The translations under genes were made by a program, and so were the position numbers. Shown here one piece after another: positions 31,501 to 43,117 of a DNA stretch of 64,000 nucleotides (position 1 is its first letter; every line of letters starts with the position of its first letter). The notes under the pieces were generated by a model that had not been told where the DNA came from, did no database searches, and saw only the letters and a program-made list of their open reading frames with translations. This DNA comes from Paralichthys olivaceus (Eukaryota; Chordata; Actinopteri; Pleuronectiformes; Paralichthyidae), in NCBI RefSeq assembly GCF_024713975.1, contig NC_091096.1, positions 17,394,458 through 17,458,457 on the forward strand, given 5' to 3'.

Positions 31501-34500
31501 GCTTTAGAAATGATTTAAAGTTGAACTCTGCAGGGCACTTATCTGCACCTCCCAGTCAAACCTAGCAACTAGCAACCTACCAAGTAACCTACCAACACTT
31601 TGGGAACAAACAGTGTGAAACATGATGACAGTCTAGCGATTCCATCTTTCTACTCAGTGGAAATCTGAAGACTGTTGGAATGTTAGACTTTGCTGTAGTT
31701 TTTTTCATTCTTTTTCATATTGTTTTAATGGTGTAAGGCCATTCTGAGTGTGAGGTGGTTGCATATTTATATTTGTACCCCCCCACCACTGTGCTGCATG
31801 GTGTTTCTAGGGAAGACCAATCCTGACCTACTGTGCGACTGCGCGTATTGATTTCCTCACTCCTGGGGTATGCTCTCCCCTTGCCAGGATAAACAGACAG
31901 GCCTGGTGAGACGACGCTCGTTGGAGCCACTTTCTTAAAAAGCCAACTGGACAAGGAGAGGACCTACATTTTGCCTGAAAAACAAAAGCTGTGGTGAAAG
32001 CTTGTAGCTTGTAGTTATGACTCTGAGGGGAATACAGATGTCCTCGCTCAGCAGACAACAAAGCACAGTTTTGAAGAAACTCTCTTCTCAAACACTTTTT
32101 TATTTGAGCGAAGGACATAGGCTCCATTCTTTAATTGAATTAAAATGAAGTAATGTGGCATTAATCAGTCAGGAGAGAGATCTTTCTGTAATCAGGCTAA
32201 ATAATGATATAATCTGAAAGGTGACTCGGGTCATGACTTGCTGGTAAAACTCCTGCTTTGCAAGCTTTGTATGTCAGTGACTATACCACTGACCATGACC
32301 ACAAGACAAGACTGGAATACTTGGCTGATTCTTGTGCTGGTTTTTATGATTCCTTTCCCTCGTCTGCTCTAGTGGTGAAGCCTTTGATTGTGGAAGACAC
32401 ATATCTTCTCTGCCCTGCACCAGTGCTTCAAGATGAGGGGATGTAAGTCCTAGATTTTATTAAAAAGAATGAGAGGTTTTATACGACACCATCTGCTCTG
32501 TTTTTAAAGACACCACGCAAATGACAGCTGGAACATTCTTCTTTTTCAGGGCAGCAAATCTTTACGTCAGTATGAACGAGGGTCTCAGTTTCATCTCCAG
32601 CTCCGTCACAATAACCACTGTGGGATGTGTGAGTACAATTCTCTGTACTAGCATTTAGCTTTGAAACTGTAATATTATGAGGTCATGGTACATTGCATAA
32701 CACTAATGATAGAAAACACACAAATAAAACCAATCAAAACATCCATACATACAGACAATGGGCCTTGCACATATCTCAGCTGCCATTGGGCAAGGGCCAG
32801 GGTAAGTGAAAACAGTGAATTACAATTTGGTAAACACTTGTTTAAATGATGGATGCAAATTGTTTGAGGTTTTTCAGCACAAACAGTCATTGTCTTTGGT
32901 GTAACAAGCTTTGAAATGGCTTCATAAGATCAAAAGAACCACTTTCCTACATGAAGCATCGAGCCCGGAGAAGTGGTTTACATGGATTTAGTGCTCTACT
33001 TATTCAGACTGTGGGAGTTGACGTGTCTGTCTCTGTTACAGTCTGATGGGACCATCCTGGCCATCGCCCTGCTCATCCTGATGCTGCTCCTGGTCTTGGC
33101 TCTTCTCTGGTGGTTCTGGCCTCTTTGCTGCACTGTGGTGAGTTTTCTCAAACACTAATGCAAAAATAAGATGCACACATGCTGCTTTACAGATGGCTAC
33201 TGGTCTAACCAGCTTCTTCAAACCTTCGATGGTCTGAAACAGACCTGGAAGGCAGCAATGTTGCTTGTGGACAATGCAACAGGCAGAAATGTCTTTTCCA
33301 GGTCTGTCCTCACTGGCTAACACCCCCCCAAGGCATCTTATTAACCTTAACAACACTCCCATGGTGAGAAGGTTAGTCATGAGTCAACAAGGGCATCTGG
33401 CTCCTTTGAATCCCTGCAGCTGAACTTAGTCCAGAGGAGGAGGTCAAGGCCACTGGGTGAATGTGTGTTGAAGTAATTATTCTGCTGTTTAAACAATCTG
33501 TGTTTCTAAAGGTCACAGCAGGTGACCTCTGAGTCTCACGTCTCAATACAGCCTCAGTATATACACTGGAAGACTTAGTCAATTCTTCCACCAGTAATAG
33601 CTCTAAGTTTCCAACGAGTGACGTGGAAACAAAAACCCACATAGGCTGAATGTTTTGGGTTCATATCATTGTTACTATGTGGGTGTTTAGAAGCAAGCTA
33701 GCTCTCCAGAAATAAAGTTTTATGAAAAATATTTGTATGGCAATCATCTGCTCTGTATACAGTAACAAGAGGAAATTAAAAAAAACACTGTCCTGTGGTC
33801 AAACTGCCAACATCACTATATCTCAACAAACTCTCTTGTTACTCATGTTACTTTCTGTCAAAATCTGTAATTCTCCTTTCGAATTAAAAGAGGGGTGTCT
33901 CTTCAAAATCCAGTCCAATGTTTCCAGAGCTGGAAACAGCAAAGAGCTGAGAGGTGCCAGAGAAAGATGTCAGCTTTTACAACATGGCCTTCCCTCCCTT
34001 TACTTTATTTTTCTGTTCTTGTCCATTCCGTTGCAAACTCAAGTCTGTGCAAGCAGGTCTGTTTAGGAAAAGCAGTGCTAGGTTACCACGGGGAATTGTT
34101 TCGTGTTCCAGGATTTGGAGCCACGTGGAGGAAAATCACAAATAAGAATCAGGATTCCTTAATTTGCTTAGTGCAATAAGTGTAGTAGAAACTGTGTTGG
34201 AAAAAAATATGGTAACTTATGTGCAGGCGAAAGAGAACAAGTAGATGGTAAAAGACAGACTAAACTCTACATGCTAAAAAAATACATTCTGTCTGTATGC
34301 AATCCATCAATGCTGCTGCTGTATGACACGCTCTGAAAATGGAAGTAAATGGATAACTTAAAACCTCATACATAGGATAAACAAAAAGTATAAATCCTCT
34401 ATACAGAAAATAAGAGCAGTGTTTATGAGCCTGTTACTCCTCTTTTCTCCTAATCAACAACCTCAAGCCAAAAAATCTGGATCGCACATTTCTAGGTCAG

Positions 34501-37500
34501 TGTTATTAGTGTTAAAAAAATAACCAATTCCTCAGCCATGTGTTGTGTAACCATCGTGTTGCACACAGAGAAGACTTTGCTTTAACACACAGATGATACA
34601 TGAGTGTGTGAGTTTTGTCATCTTCTTATGTGTAACACGTTCCTTCTTTCTCCTCTCATGCGTGTTTGTGTGTTTTTCCACCCACAGATCATCCACGAAC
34701 CCCCACCTCCACTTGAAGAGGAGAGTTCGGTGAGAGCTGCTCCGTCTCCACTTGATCTCTTTCTTATGACTCAAAAAGAAAGAAAAACAACTCATCATTT
34801 AATATTCAGACAGCTGCAAATGTTTGGTTTGTGTAATTGCTGAGTTTACTCTGACAATTCAAACCTCGTTAACCATGCTGCGTCATTCATTCACTCCCTG
34901 ACCTGAAACTGCGATTTCACTCATTTAGCAGTTCATCATTTGTGATGTGAGTTAACGCCCTCGTAGAATAACAATGAAACCCCGACTTTAACTGTTCTTT
35001 TCTGCCACCTCTATGTCCATATTTTTTTATTCATGATTTCTGGAGCTGTTCAGACCTTTGTGGAATAATGTAAAATTTAACCAATATCCTTATTTCATAT
35101 GATTTGGTTTGATGACCAAATCCATATAAATAAGGTACAGTATTTGCTCCATTTAAACTGACAAGTAGGTTTAACTGGAGAATTTGTAGCAAAACCAGAC
35201 TCCAGTGGCAGCCTCGGCCTCAAAGACAACTTTCAGAATTCATTATGGTTTCCTGTGTAAGACATCCTAGTAGACTATGAATCTTAGAGGGTGTATTAAA
35301 GAGCTGTAATATAACAAACCTTGCCCAGTGGGCTTTGTAATTTCCTCTGTCAGAGGGGACAGAAATGAGGACAGGGGTTTGAGTTTGGAGGGCAGACAGA
35401 TAATTTTACTTCAAATGAGCCGCATTGTCACAAATGAGAAGGCATCTACCATCAGGAGTTAGCTCCGAGGTGATTATTGGGTGTGTACATTAACCATAAA
35501 AGCTTGTTAGCTGTAGGTGGTAAGCCTTTTAGATGATATATTGCAATAAAACTTATGTCCTGCCCCTGTCCCATAGGATGATGAGGACTTTGATACACCC
35601 AAGAAGAAGTGGCCGACTGTGGATGCTTCCTACTACGGAGGAAGAGGTGTAGGTGGAATCAAAAGAATGGAGGTGAGATCTGATGACTTAATTAGAAAGA
35701 ATGAACCTTAAAAGTAAACTCTGGGATCATGAGGGCTGCTCTAAAAGGCATCTCTAATTATGGAGCACAGCAGCAGCTCTCAATTTAACTGCACTTATGC
35801 TGAACCATCTTTGAAACATTAAATGTAGTCTGTACTATTGTCATAATTTCCTCTCTATCATCAGGTACGCTGGGGGGAGAAAGGCTCCACAGAAGAAGGA
35901 GCGAAGCTGGAAAAGGCTAAAAATGCCAAAGTGAAGATGCCCGAGCAGGAGTACGATCTGCCCCCCACACGGATTCTCAACAATGGCATGCAGAGAGCCC
36001 CAGGGCCACGCAAGTGGTACTCGCCAATCAAGGTACAGGAGCGAGTAGCTACAGGAGGAAACAGTCTGGGGAGTATTAGCTCTGACAACAAATAAGAATG
36101 GCAAACATAGAAGTTATGAGTTTCATGTGTACAACATGCAAAACATTTGTGAGACATAAAGCTCAGCTTATGTTTAATTTATATAAGCATTTACAATTCT
36201 GCTGAGACAAATGTTCTTTTTTCAGCTGTTAGCATGTGTCTGCCTACTGTAAAAATACATCTGTTGCAAATTACTCCATGTTAACCTGGCTGTGGATATA
36301 CAATTAATGGCATTATTAAAATGTTGTTGAAAGTAGCATTAGATGTGTTAGGTAATAACGTTAGGTGACTATTGGCACACAGGCCCTTCCTCCAGGGCCA
36401 GCACGGGGTTAAAGGAGTTGTTCCGAAGCCTTCCCAGTCAGCGGGGGGATCGCTAATAGAAACCAGACTCCTGTTGGCCTGACCTCCAGGGAGCAGTGCT
36501 GCACAGCCAGCACTTTTGTTTAGTGAGGAAAAACAGCTGCATTTTCTGCCCTTATCCTCAAAGTATTTGCTGTGTTCAAAACCAGCTGAAATGATTTCAA
36601 CGTGACACTTTGAAACGACTGTAGTAATGGGGTTAGTCCTGGTCATTTTTAATGCAGCTGGGGTTTGGTGCAGTGTGGGAGAAAAAACTAGAGAGATGAT
36701 TTTGTCTTTTCTGTCTTTCCACAGAGCAAACTAGATGCATTGTGGGTACTTTTGAGGAAAGGCTATGACCGTGTGTCAGTAATGAGGCCTCATCCAGGTG
36801 ACAAGGTAAGAAAAACACTTCACAGATGATTTATCAACCTGTATTTTATCTAAAATGACATAAGGCCTTGGTTGCGCATTAGCATTTGTCAGATTGGAGA
36901 TTTGTTTGCATCTGACAATGCTGAGTAAATAGACCAGCTGTTGTGCACAGAGAGGCTCATGGGAAAACCTGCAGTGAGTTGGGATTGAATCTGACTGGCT
37001 ACAAGATGCCTGGTGAAGTCATCATGAAAAGGAAAATGTATTTTATTCAAAGTCCAGATTGTGAGGTGGAGGGAAGTGGTATGTGATACAAAATGTAACA
37101 AGCTGGCTGAAGGAATCTGAATCTGGTGATGGACAATTTTGGAGCTTTAAATACACAAACAATGCAAACACAGCATAACTGGCATCACATTCGTCTGTAG
37201 TTCCAGAGTTCAGCCAGAGTTCAATTAAACATTATCCAACTATCAGAGAGCTGGAGAAGTTCTCCCCCGCTACGTTATTTAAGTCTTTATTAATATCTAT
37301 CACCAACAAATGCTCAATGACGTAAAATCCTGAATGTGTGTGTGAATGGTTGAAAGTGACTTGTACTCTAAAGTGTTTGGGTGATCGAAAAGACAGGAGA
37401 AATTCTGTAAATAGTCCATTTACCATGTTCCATACCCATAGTATTTCGCCCACAATATCTGATAATTATCAAACACCTGCTCCTTATAATCTTCCAGCTT

Positions 37501-40500
37501 CAGTTGATATAACAGCAACAGAGAACATCTTTAGTGATGTGGGTCCACTGCAGTCTGGATAACGCTGCAACAAAGTGCACAACTATTACAATCACTCTCA
37601 TTCATAAAATTAAAACTATTTGTAATATGCTTATTCTGGCCATAATGTTTCAAATTGCCAAAAATAGTGTGATATTATTATGGAGATATATATATATATA
37701 TATATAGTACTATTGATTCATGTGTTACAGGACAAAACCTTGTATCACTGGGGCCAGACTTTGAACAGTCTGTTCTAACAAACATCAAGGCTGTGGCTCA
37801 GGAGGAAGAGAGGGTCAGCCATTAACAACAGGGATGGTAGTTAGATCCCTGGCTCCTCCAGTCTACATTTTGTTTCTTTACCCTCAAATTTCCCCTGATT
37901 GGTGTGTGATGAGAAAAAAAAGGCACTGTGTGTAGAAGTGCTGTATGAATGGATGAATGCTTTTTGGAGCGGTCAACAAGACTATCATAGTTCTCCATAA
38001 AATATAGACCACTTACACATATGTGAGATCACCTGGTGCATAACAAGGGGTAACTCCTCATTAAATGAAAGAAAATATACTAGTTCCTTTATGCTGCAAA
38101 TAAATCTTTAGTTTTGCAAAATAGAAGAAAACATTGTTTTAATCCCATTTAGTCATGTGTTAAAAGATCAATTGAATGCCTATCTACAGCCTTTTAACAC
38201 TTGAGACCTATGAACGCCTCCAGAAAACCCATCACAGCTTGCAACAACAGAGTGGAGTTTACCACAGAAACAACCAGGCCCAGTGTCTCAACAATGAGAC
38301 GTTAATACAACACACTGAGACTCTCTACTGATCCACTGCAGAACTAGAGACAGAGAACAAAGCTCTCCACAGAGACTGTGAGGTCCTTCAAACACAGTTC
38401 AGTGACTGTAAAAATAATGCTGACCTTTTCCACTGTGAGCAAAGTCTGAGACCTGGGAGTGAGCGGGATAACAAGTAAATGTCAAAACACCAATGTGAGA
38501 ATTGTGGAGCCTGATTTTGACAACAACAGATTGAAAGAGGGGTTTCCAAAAGACAAGAGATCAGGGATGAGAAGGAAAGAGGAAGTTCACGTGAGACTTG
38601 CACATGGATTCAAAACTTGAATTGCTATGACTTAAAGGTCCAGTGTGTAAGATTTAGGTTCCTTTCATCTAAATTGTATGAATTGTAGTTTTCTTTACCC
38701 CAGAAAAGGTCCTTTATATTTAAATACTTTATATTTACATTGAGGGGACCCTCTCTACGGAGGCTGCCATGTTTTTTTCACTAGTCCAGACTGGACAATT
38801 TAAACACCTTTTGAGTTTTTATGACAATTAAAGGCTTCGACAGGTTCTTTTTCATGTTTGGAAGGAGAGGGTGAGGTGAGGGGTGTTCAGCTGCAACATG
38901 CAATTTCAACACTAGATATCACAGAATTCTACACACGGTACCTTTAAGCGTTTATATATTTTCAAATTGATATAATGGCCAGTCTATCTTGCTTCTGGGA
39001 TGTACCGACAATAGAACAATATGTATGAGAAGCTGCACCTAAAATGAAGCAATATTTAAGGTGGACTGGTCCGTATTACTTCAATCACAGTCAAATAATA
39101 TCACCAGTACTGGAGTTAAACTCACAGGGTCACGTTTTTGGCTTTATACCCTTCAGTACAGTAAGTGCAGCTGATGCACTGCTCTGTAATTAGATGTGTA
39201 GGAGTGAATCCTTCTCACTATAAAGCTCGACATTAGTGCACTTGGGGGGGGGAGTTTGGGTCAAGTATCCTTGATGATTCGCAGTAAACAAGCGTGTTCT
39301 GGTTGCAATTAGGAGTCTCTTGTCAAGGCCTTGCATTTATAACTTCCTCTAAATGAATGCAGTGGTGGGAGGGGAGAGACCAGTTGATCCCACTGACTGG
39401 TGCCGGAGAGAAACTTAAGTCAGGTTCCTGTGACATATTCAAACGCTGTTTTCACACATACTCTCTTAGGAGACATTGATTTTAAGTACACCTTTGATGC
39501 ACTTCACTGTCACTCATACTTGTCGGCATGCATCATTTTCCCTGCAGGTCATTTCGCCCTAGTGGTAATGCGAGCAGAGTTTTCACTCCTTATCAGTTCA
39601 CTGCCACTCCCTGATCCCCTCGTTGCAGCTGTCCAGGGGTGTAGCTTGTTTCTGGAATATGATCGTCTCTCTTGCATGACCGCACTTTAGTTTGGATCAC
39701 AGCGTGATGGCAGGTTAACTTGTTCAGTTGAGTAGAGCATTTACAGTACATGGTCCATAAATCCCCCATAATTGCCCATAAAGCTGTGATTGGGAGTTAT
39801 ATCATGTGCAGGTTGAGGTCTGTTGACAGTAAAGTGCTGTTGTTTAGATCTGTGCTGACAATGGATGAGGCTTCAGTAAGTGAGAGGCACACAAACGTCT
39901 GCTCCAGTCATCAGTCTGTCTGATTTCTAACAGAAAGCAGTGAGGGACGTTTTTATATCTAAGACTAATTCAGCTGTCAGAGCAAGAAAAGTATGTTTTG
40001 TCTAAATATGATTTAGACAAGCAGTACATATACACTCCTAAGTTTCTTTACATCATCAGTAACAATCTATCCATCCATTATCTATACTGTTATCCTGTAA
40101 GGGTTATGTAGGGCTGGACCTAATCGTAGCAGACATTGGGCAAGAGGCATATACACCCTGGCCAGGTCGCCAGTTTAACGCAGAGCCAACATACAAAGAC
40201 AAAAACCCATTCACATTCACACATAGGGTCAATTTAGAGTCTTCACTTAAAATAATCCCAACCTACCTGATTTTGGATTGTGGGAAGAAGCTGGAGTACC
40301 TGGAAAAAAAACACAGACACGAGAACATGCAAACTCCAGACAGAAAGACCTGGCCATCCAGAAACAATCACAACAGTTAAAAGTATTTATCTACTACATG
40401 AAGTTATTAAAATGGAAACTTGGATTCTTGAATCCTTCACAACATTTCATAAATATACCTGTAAACTTTTCATATCAGCTTTAGTCTGGATTTCACAAAA

Positions 40501-41703
40501 ACCACTGGTTCTCCATCACTCTGAAATACATGGAGCCTCAAAACTGATCAAACTAAACAGGGAATAATTCATAGATTCTGATGAAAGAAAAATCAGGTAT
40601 GTTTAGGGAACTGATGAGTGTGTGCAACTAGTTCAGATCCCACAAAAACAGATCTTGTGAAATGAATTGTGGGTGATGAGGGGACTGTTGGTGAATGTAT
40701 GTGCTCTCTGAGTCACATACGTTCGGGTTCAGTCGAGGCAGATGGCCGCCCACATTGAGTCTGGTTCTGCTGGAAGTTTCTTCCAGTTAATGAGGGAGTT
40801 TTTTCTCTCCACAGTTGCCAAACTGCTGCTCACTGTGGGAACTGTTGGGTCCGTCTATCATTTTTAAGGTCTATGAAAAGTGCCTTGAGAAAATGTATAT
40901 TATGATTTGTAAATATACAAATAAAATTGAATTTAAAATTGAATTAAAATGAGTGCCCTTCTAGTTCACTATGCAGTGCTCCTAAGAAATCCCCACAATG
41001 GAACAAAAGTACTTTCTGTCTACGATACGCAAACACGAAAACTCTCTGTTGTGAAGAACTACAGTGCCAGTATGCATAGTGACGCTGGTTCCCCAGTGTC
41101 TTAAATCAAGATTTCGTGCTCATTATACAGTTGCGAGAGTTAATGTTAAGGAGGAGTGGATGATGGGGTTCAAATCTTTCCAGTTAAACCAGATGCTCCA
41201 CACACGCGACCAACATGTTTGTCTCAGAGCAATGTTTGTAATTTATAGTCACTGAATGTTCCTCTGAAATCTGGTGTGTTTTTAAATTTCAGGGCAAATG
41301 CATGAACTTCACCCGCATGAAGTCTCCCCCTTCCCACTACCCTCACTACAACCACTCATCCCCCATCTACAACCCCCCGAGCAAGAGTCCAACACTGCCG
41401 CAGGGCACCCTCCCACCGACCCCCAGCAGCCCTCCATCATCTCTGTCTTTCTCCTCCTGCACCCTTCCATCATTACCTCCAACACCTCCTCCCACCTCCC
41501 CTTCCCCCTCTCCTCCGCCCTACACCCCACCTCCCAACCGGGCTCTTCCTCCGACCAACATGCCCACACCAGCGTTGTCAGCGGCCTCAACGACCCCTTC
41601 ACCTCCTGCCTCCCCAACGGGCTCCTTGCCTCCTCCTCCACAGGGACCTCCTCCTGGTCGAGCCCCTCCCCCTGCACGCCCACCGCCTCGCCCTGGGCTG
41701 TAA
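19520..41703 (+). CDS. antxr1: Anthrax toxin receptor 1 / TEM8 orthologue (complete CDS, 18 exons, 624 aa)
   Basis: Single-pass cell-surface protein that binds extracellular matrix collagen and links it to actin; the mammalian orthologue is also a receptor for a bacterial toxin. Exons: 19520-19701, 24242-24313, 24419-24490, 25080-25161, 25308-25341, 26143-26222, 26849-26917, 27362-27442, 28281-28341, 29193-29291, 32373-32442, 32550-32628, 33042-33137, 34688-34729, 35577-35672, 35865-36032, 36725-36805, 41293-41703. All phases join. In order: signal peptide in exon 1, then a von Willebrand A domain with an intact MIDAS (D-K-S-G-S across the exon 1/2 junction, the Thr of GGDTFMHEG, and ALTDGEL). 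Next come an Ig-like domain (exons 9-12), a transmembrane helix ending [10 protein letters not shown] (exon 13), a cytosolic tail with [19 protein letters not shown], and a Pro-rich C-terminus (exon 18). It is about 60 residues longer than human ANTXR1, mostly in that Pro-rich tail. Confidence 0.96.
21503..21872 (+). repeat. 5' LTR (370 bp)
   Basis: TG...CA bounded. It holds a TTTAAAAGG TATA-like box near 21595-21604 and an AATAAA at 21783-21788, which place U3, R and U5 in that order. Short internal inverted repeats (GAGGATCAATCAGC with GCTGATTGATCCTC) are present in U3. Confidence 0.93.
21909..23126 (+). CDS. Pro-rich repetitive ORF inside the LTR element (405 aa), function unknown
   Basis: From the Met at 21909 the first 40 residues are polar with a duplicated EELLRQT heptad-like motif, which could form a short coiled coil. 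The rest is a tandem array rich in Pro, Val, Ala, Lys and Arg. Many units follow a 39-base (13-residue) period such as [13 protein letters not shown], then [13 protein letters not shown]. The stop lies a few bases inside the 3' LTR. I do not recognise a gag, protease or polymerase domain. Several other frames on both strands are also open over the same stretch because the unit length is a multiple of three and GC-rich. Openness is therefore weak evidence of translation. Confidence 0.35.
   Translation: MDRVQSLGKETEELLRQTQRQTEELLRQTERMKLERLTCGTELERAGSAGPRSAVKPMGPAPGSAGKLTPPVPALRSAGKPRPPVPVPRSAVKPTPPGPTPLPVPVSAEKLTPPVPVPRSAGKPTPPGPTPLPVPVSAEKLTPPVPVPRAAGKPTPPVPVPRAAGKPTPPVPVPRAAGKPRPPVPVPRSAVKPTPPGPTPLPVPVSAEMLTPPVPVPRSAGKPTPPGPTPLPVPVSAEKLTPPVPVPRSAGKPTPPGPAPRSAEKLTPPVPVPRSAGSPGRRRPTVPGSKVPVRRRPPAEGSKVPGRRRPPAEGSKVPVRRRPPAEGSKVPVRRRPPAPGSKVPVRRRPPSRPPEGCRVPRRPPARPPERLSRWAGFLPWPDGRGGSSSGRIAPGPEFDGGGMWR
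22130..22965. repeat. GC-rich tandem repeat array with 39-bp and 90-bp periods
   Basis: The motif CCTCCGGTTCCGGTGCCTCG recurs at 39-base spacing around 22335, 22374 and 22413. A longer block containing 'acacctcccgggccgactcc' recurs at 90-base spacing (22191 and 22281) and again near 22488 and 22577. A second 39-base unit with GGGGTCCAAGGTGCCCG repeats from about 22770 to 22940. The array is far more GC-rich than the surrounding intron. Confidence 0.85.
23116..23485 (+). repeat. 3' LTR (370 bp)
   Basis: Same length and, as far as I can see, the same sequence as 21503-21872, followed directly by the AAATA target duplication. Confidence 0.93.
25590..25790 (+). mobile_element. Degraded non-LTR retrotransposon (LINE) 3' fragment
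   Basis: In one plus-strand frame the text reads [15 protein letters not shown] and then [10 protein letters not shown]. This is the pattern of the extreme C-terminus of fish L2/RTE-type reverse transcriptase ORFs (a '-G-KLWN-LP--IK' block, then an 'FKN-LK' block). An A-rich 3' end follows. It lies in antxr1 intron 5. Family assignment is by motif memory only. Confidence 0.45.
28482..28853. mobile_element. MITE with imperfect terminal inverted repeats (antxr1 intron 9)
   Basis: The left end 'catagactgtaaataaaga' plus 'tggtcgac' is mirrored at 28825-28853 by 'gtcgtccatctgtatttacc' plus 'atccatag'. The interior contains 'gtgaagccaaagcgttttga' and 'cataggtcctaaacccggcc', phrases typical of a widespread teleost repeat. 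There is no transposase ORF. Confidence 0.6.
37684..37706. repeat. (TA)n microsatellite
   Basis: A short pure TA run in antxr1 intron 17. Confidence 0.8.
38632..38947. mobile_element. MITE, longer copy (TTAAAGGTCCAGTGTGTAAG ends), antxr1 intron 17
   Basis: The left end TTAAAGGTCCAGTGTGTAAG is mirrored at the right by 'ctacacacggtacctttaa'. The interior shares 'catgtttggaaggagagggt' and 'ttcagctgcaacatg' with a second copy at 63392-63560. It is non-coding. Confidence 0.7.
40060..40350. mobile_element. Degenerate interspersed repeat (probable LINE/SINE tail), antxr1 intron 17
   Basis: Phrases such as 'ctatccatccattatctata', 'ggccaggtcgccag', 'acattcacacatagggtcaa' and 'gaacatgcaaactcc-agacagaaagac' are those of a very common teleost repeat. 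The copy is diverged. Family name not assigned. Confidence 0.5.
40690..40945. mobile_element. LINE 3' UTR fragment with (AATTGAATT)-type tail, antxr1 intron 17
   Basis: The block 'gtctggttctgctggaagtt' plus 'tcttccagttaatgagggag', then 'aagtgccttgagaaaatgt' and a terminal 'aataaaattgaatttaaaat' tail is the classic 3' end of a fish non-LTR retrotransposon. No ORF remains. Confidence 0.6.
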
Positions 41704-42344
41704 AGCTCCAGCATGAGATGGGAGAGAACCCCACAAATTTGAAAAAGGCAACACAAAGTCCCACCAGTGATCAGCACATGACCATCGTTGACCACCTGGA
41801 GGCCAGGACATGTGGACACTTGTGCCACTCTCAGCGGGCTGTGGCCTTTCTGCCTTGTGAAGAGGAGCAGCGAGGACTATTTTTCAGCTATTTGTCTACA
41901 GTGAATGTTGTACACTTCTAGCACAACAGTGAAATTGCTCTGATGCTTGAATTACACAGACGTTCCCTATGAATGAGGTCATGCGGGCCGGCTCAAAAAC
42001 ATTTGCCTCCGTGGACCTGTGGGCTGCTTCAGGCCCTGATGCCTTCTCCATGAGCTCACAAGATTGGATGAATCCAAATCAGCTGCTCAACAAGGAGCAG
42101 AGTTGTTTTCAAAACGATCATGACACCAAAATATGTGTAACGTTTCCATCTTTTCTAAAAAGAGACAAGAGGAATCTGAAAAAATCCCTGTTTTTCTGTT
42201 CTTGAATGTTGAGCAACTGCATGCCATCGTGTTTGAGTCAGTGTGTGTTCTTTTGATAACATTTCTACCTAGTTTTATGCATCATACACACATCTTTAGT
42301 TTTACTATTTTTGTACTCCTTGCACTTTTGACTTGCATAATAAA
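41704..42344 (+). other. antxr1: antxr1 3' UTR with polyadenylation signal
   Basis: An AATAAA at 42339-42344 follows the stop codon by about 640 bases. A TA-flanked MITE starts about 65 bases further on. The 3' UTR extent is inferred from this hexamer. Confidence 0.6.
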
Positions 42345-42410
42345 CCAGCCTAATGTGCACATAGGAGTGAACTATAAACTGGGATTCAGATACTTAACTA
42401 TACACCTATA

Positions 42411-42880
42411 CAGGTGCATCTCAAAGAATAAGAATATTGTGAAAAAGTTCGGTTTTTTAAACTTTATTTATATCTTAGACTCATTATACATCAAGTTCTT
42501 AGTTTTTTTTATTTATTTTGAGTTTGATCAATACAGCCTAAAGGGAAAAACATATATTTAAAAATATCACAATAATTCATATTGAGTTTGAGTAAATTAC
42601 CATAAATACTGTGTATCTCTTGGTCAATGGTCCAATGTCCTGTTTTCAGATCCCTCACCACATTGATGCAATAACTCCTGCTAAAGGAGGCCTGGCCAAG
42701 TATTGTCTAAATTTTAAATTCTTTATTGATTGATCTTAGGAAATACTCAAATACTTTGAGCTGTAAGACGTAATCAACCAAATTAAAACAGGCTGGAAAT
42801 ATTTCCAATATTTCACTTTACATGTAATGAATCCAGAATATATTAAAGTTTAATTTAATTAATAGTTTGAGATGCACCTG
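42411..42880. mobile_element. TA-flanked MITE with perfect 15-bp terminal inverted repeats
   Basis: The left end CAGGTGCATCTCAAA (42411-42425) is the exact inverse of TTTGAGATGCACCTG (42866-42880), and both ends are flanked by TA. This is the signature of a Tc1/mariner-like TA target duplication. The 470-bp interior is AT-rich and has no transposase frame. It lies just after the antxr1 polyadenylation signal. Confidence 0.85.
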
Positions 42881-43069
42881 TATAACTGATATGACCACAG
42901 TCACAGCTATAGTTAGCAGCGTACACTCTGTCTATCAAGATGTGGACAAAACCGTGTCAGAATCAGGGAGAAACTTTGCACATTGTTTTGCTCATCCAGC
43001 CACAGCCTCTTACGAAAGCTGTTTTTTATGTAAATAATCATTTTGCTACAATAACCATGTGTCTTCAGA

Positions 43070-43071
<2 letters not shown>

Positions 43072-43100
<29 letters not shown>

Positions 43101-43117
43101 CAGAAAGAGAGAGAGAG
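43072..43117. repeat. (TG)n(GA)n microsatellite
   Basis: About 14 TG units, then CAGAAA and a short GA run. Confidence 0.85.

Noticed and set aside
41309-41764. 151-aa minus-strand frame over antxr1 exon 18
   Set aside because: Antisense shadow of the C-rich coding exon; Gly/Glu-rich with no start context or splice partners.
41298-41921. 207-aa open frame overlapping antxr1 exon 18
   Set aside because: The antxr1 frame is clearly the coding one (Pro-rich tail following [10 protein letters not shown]). The other frame is open because of the C-rich composition.
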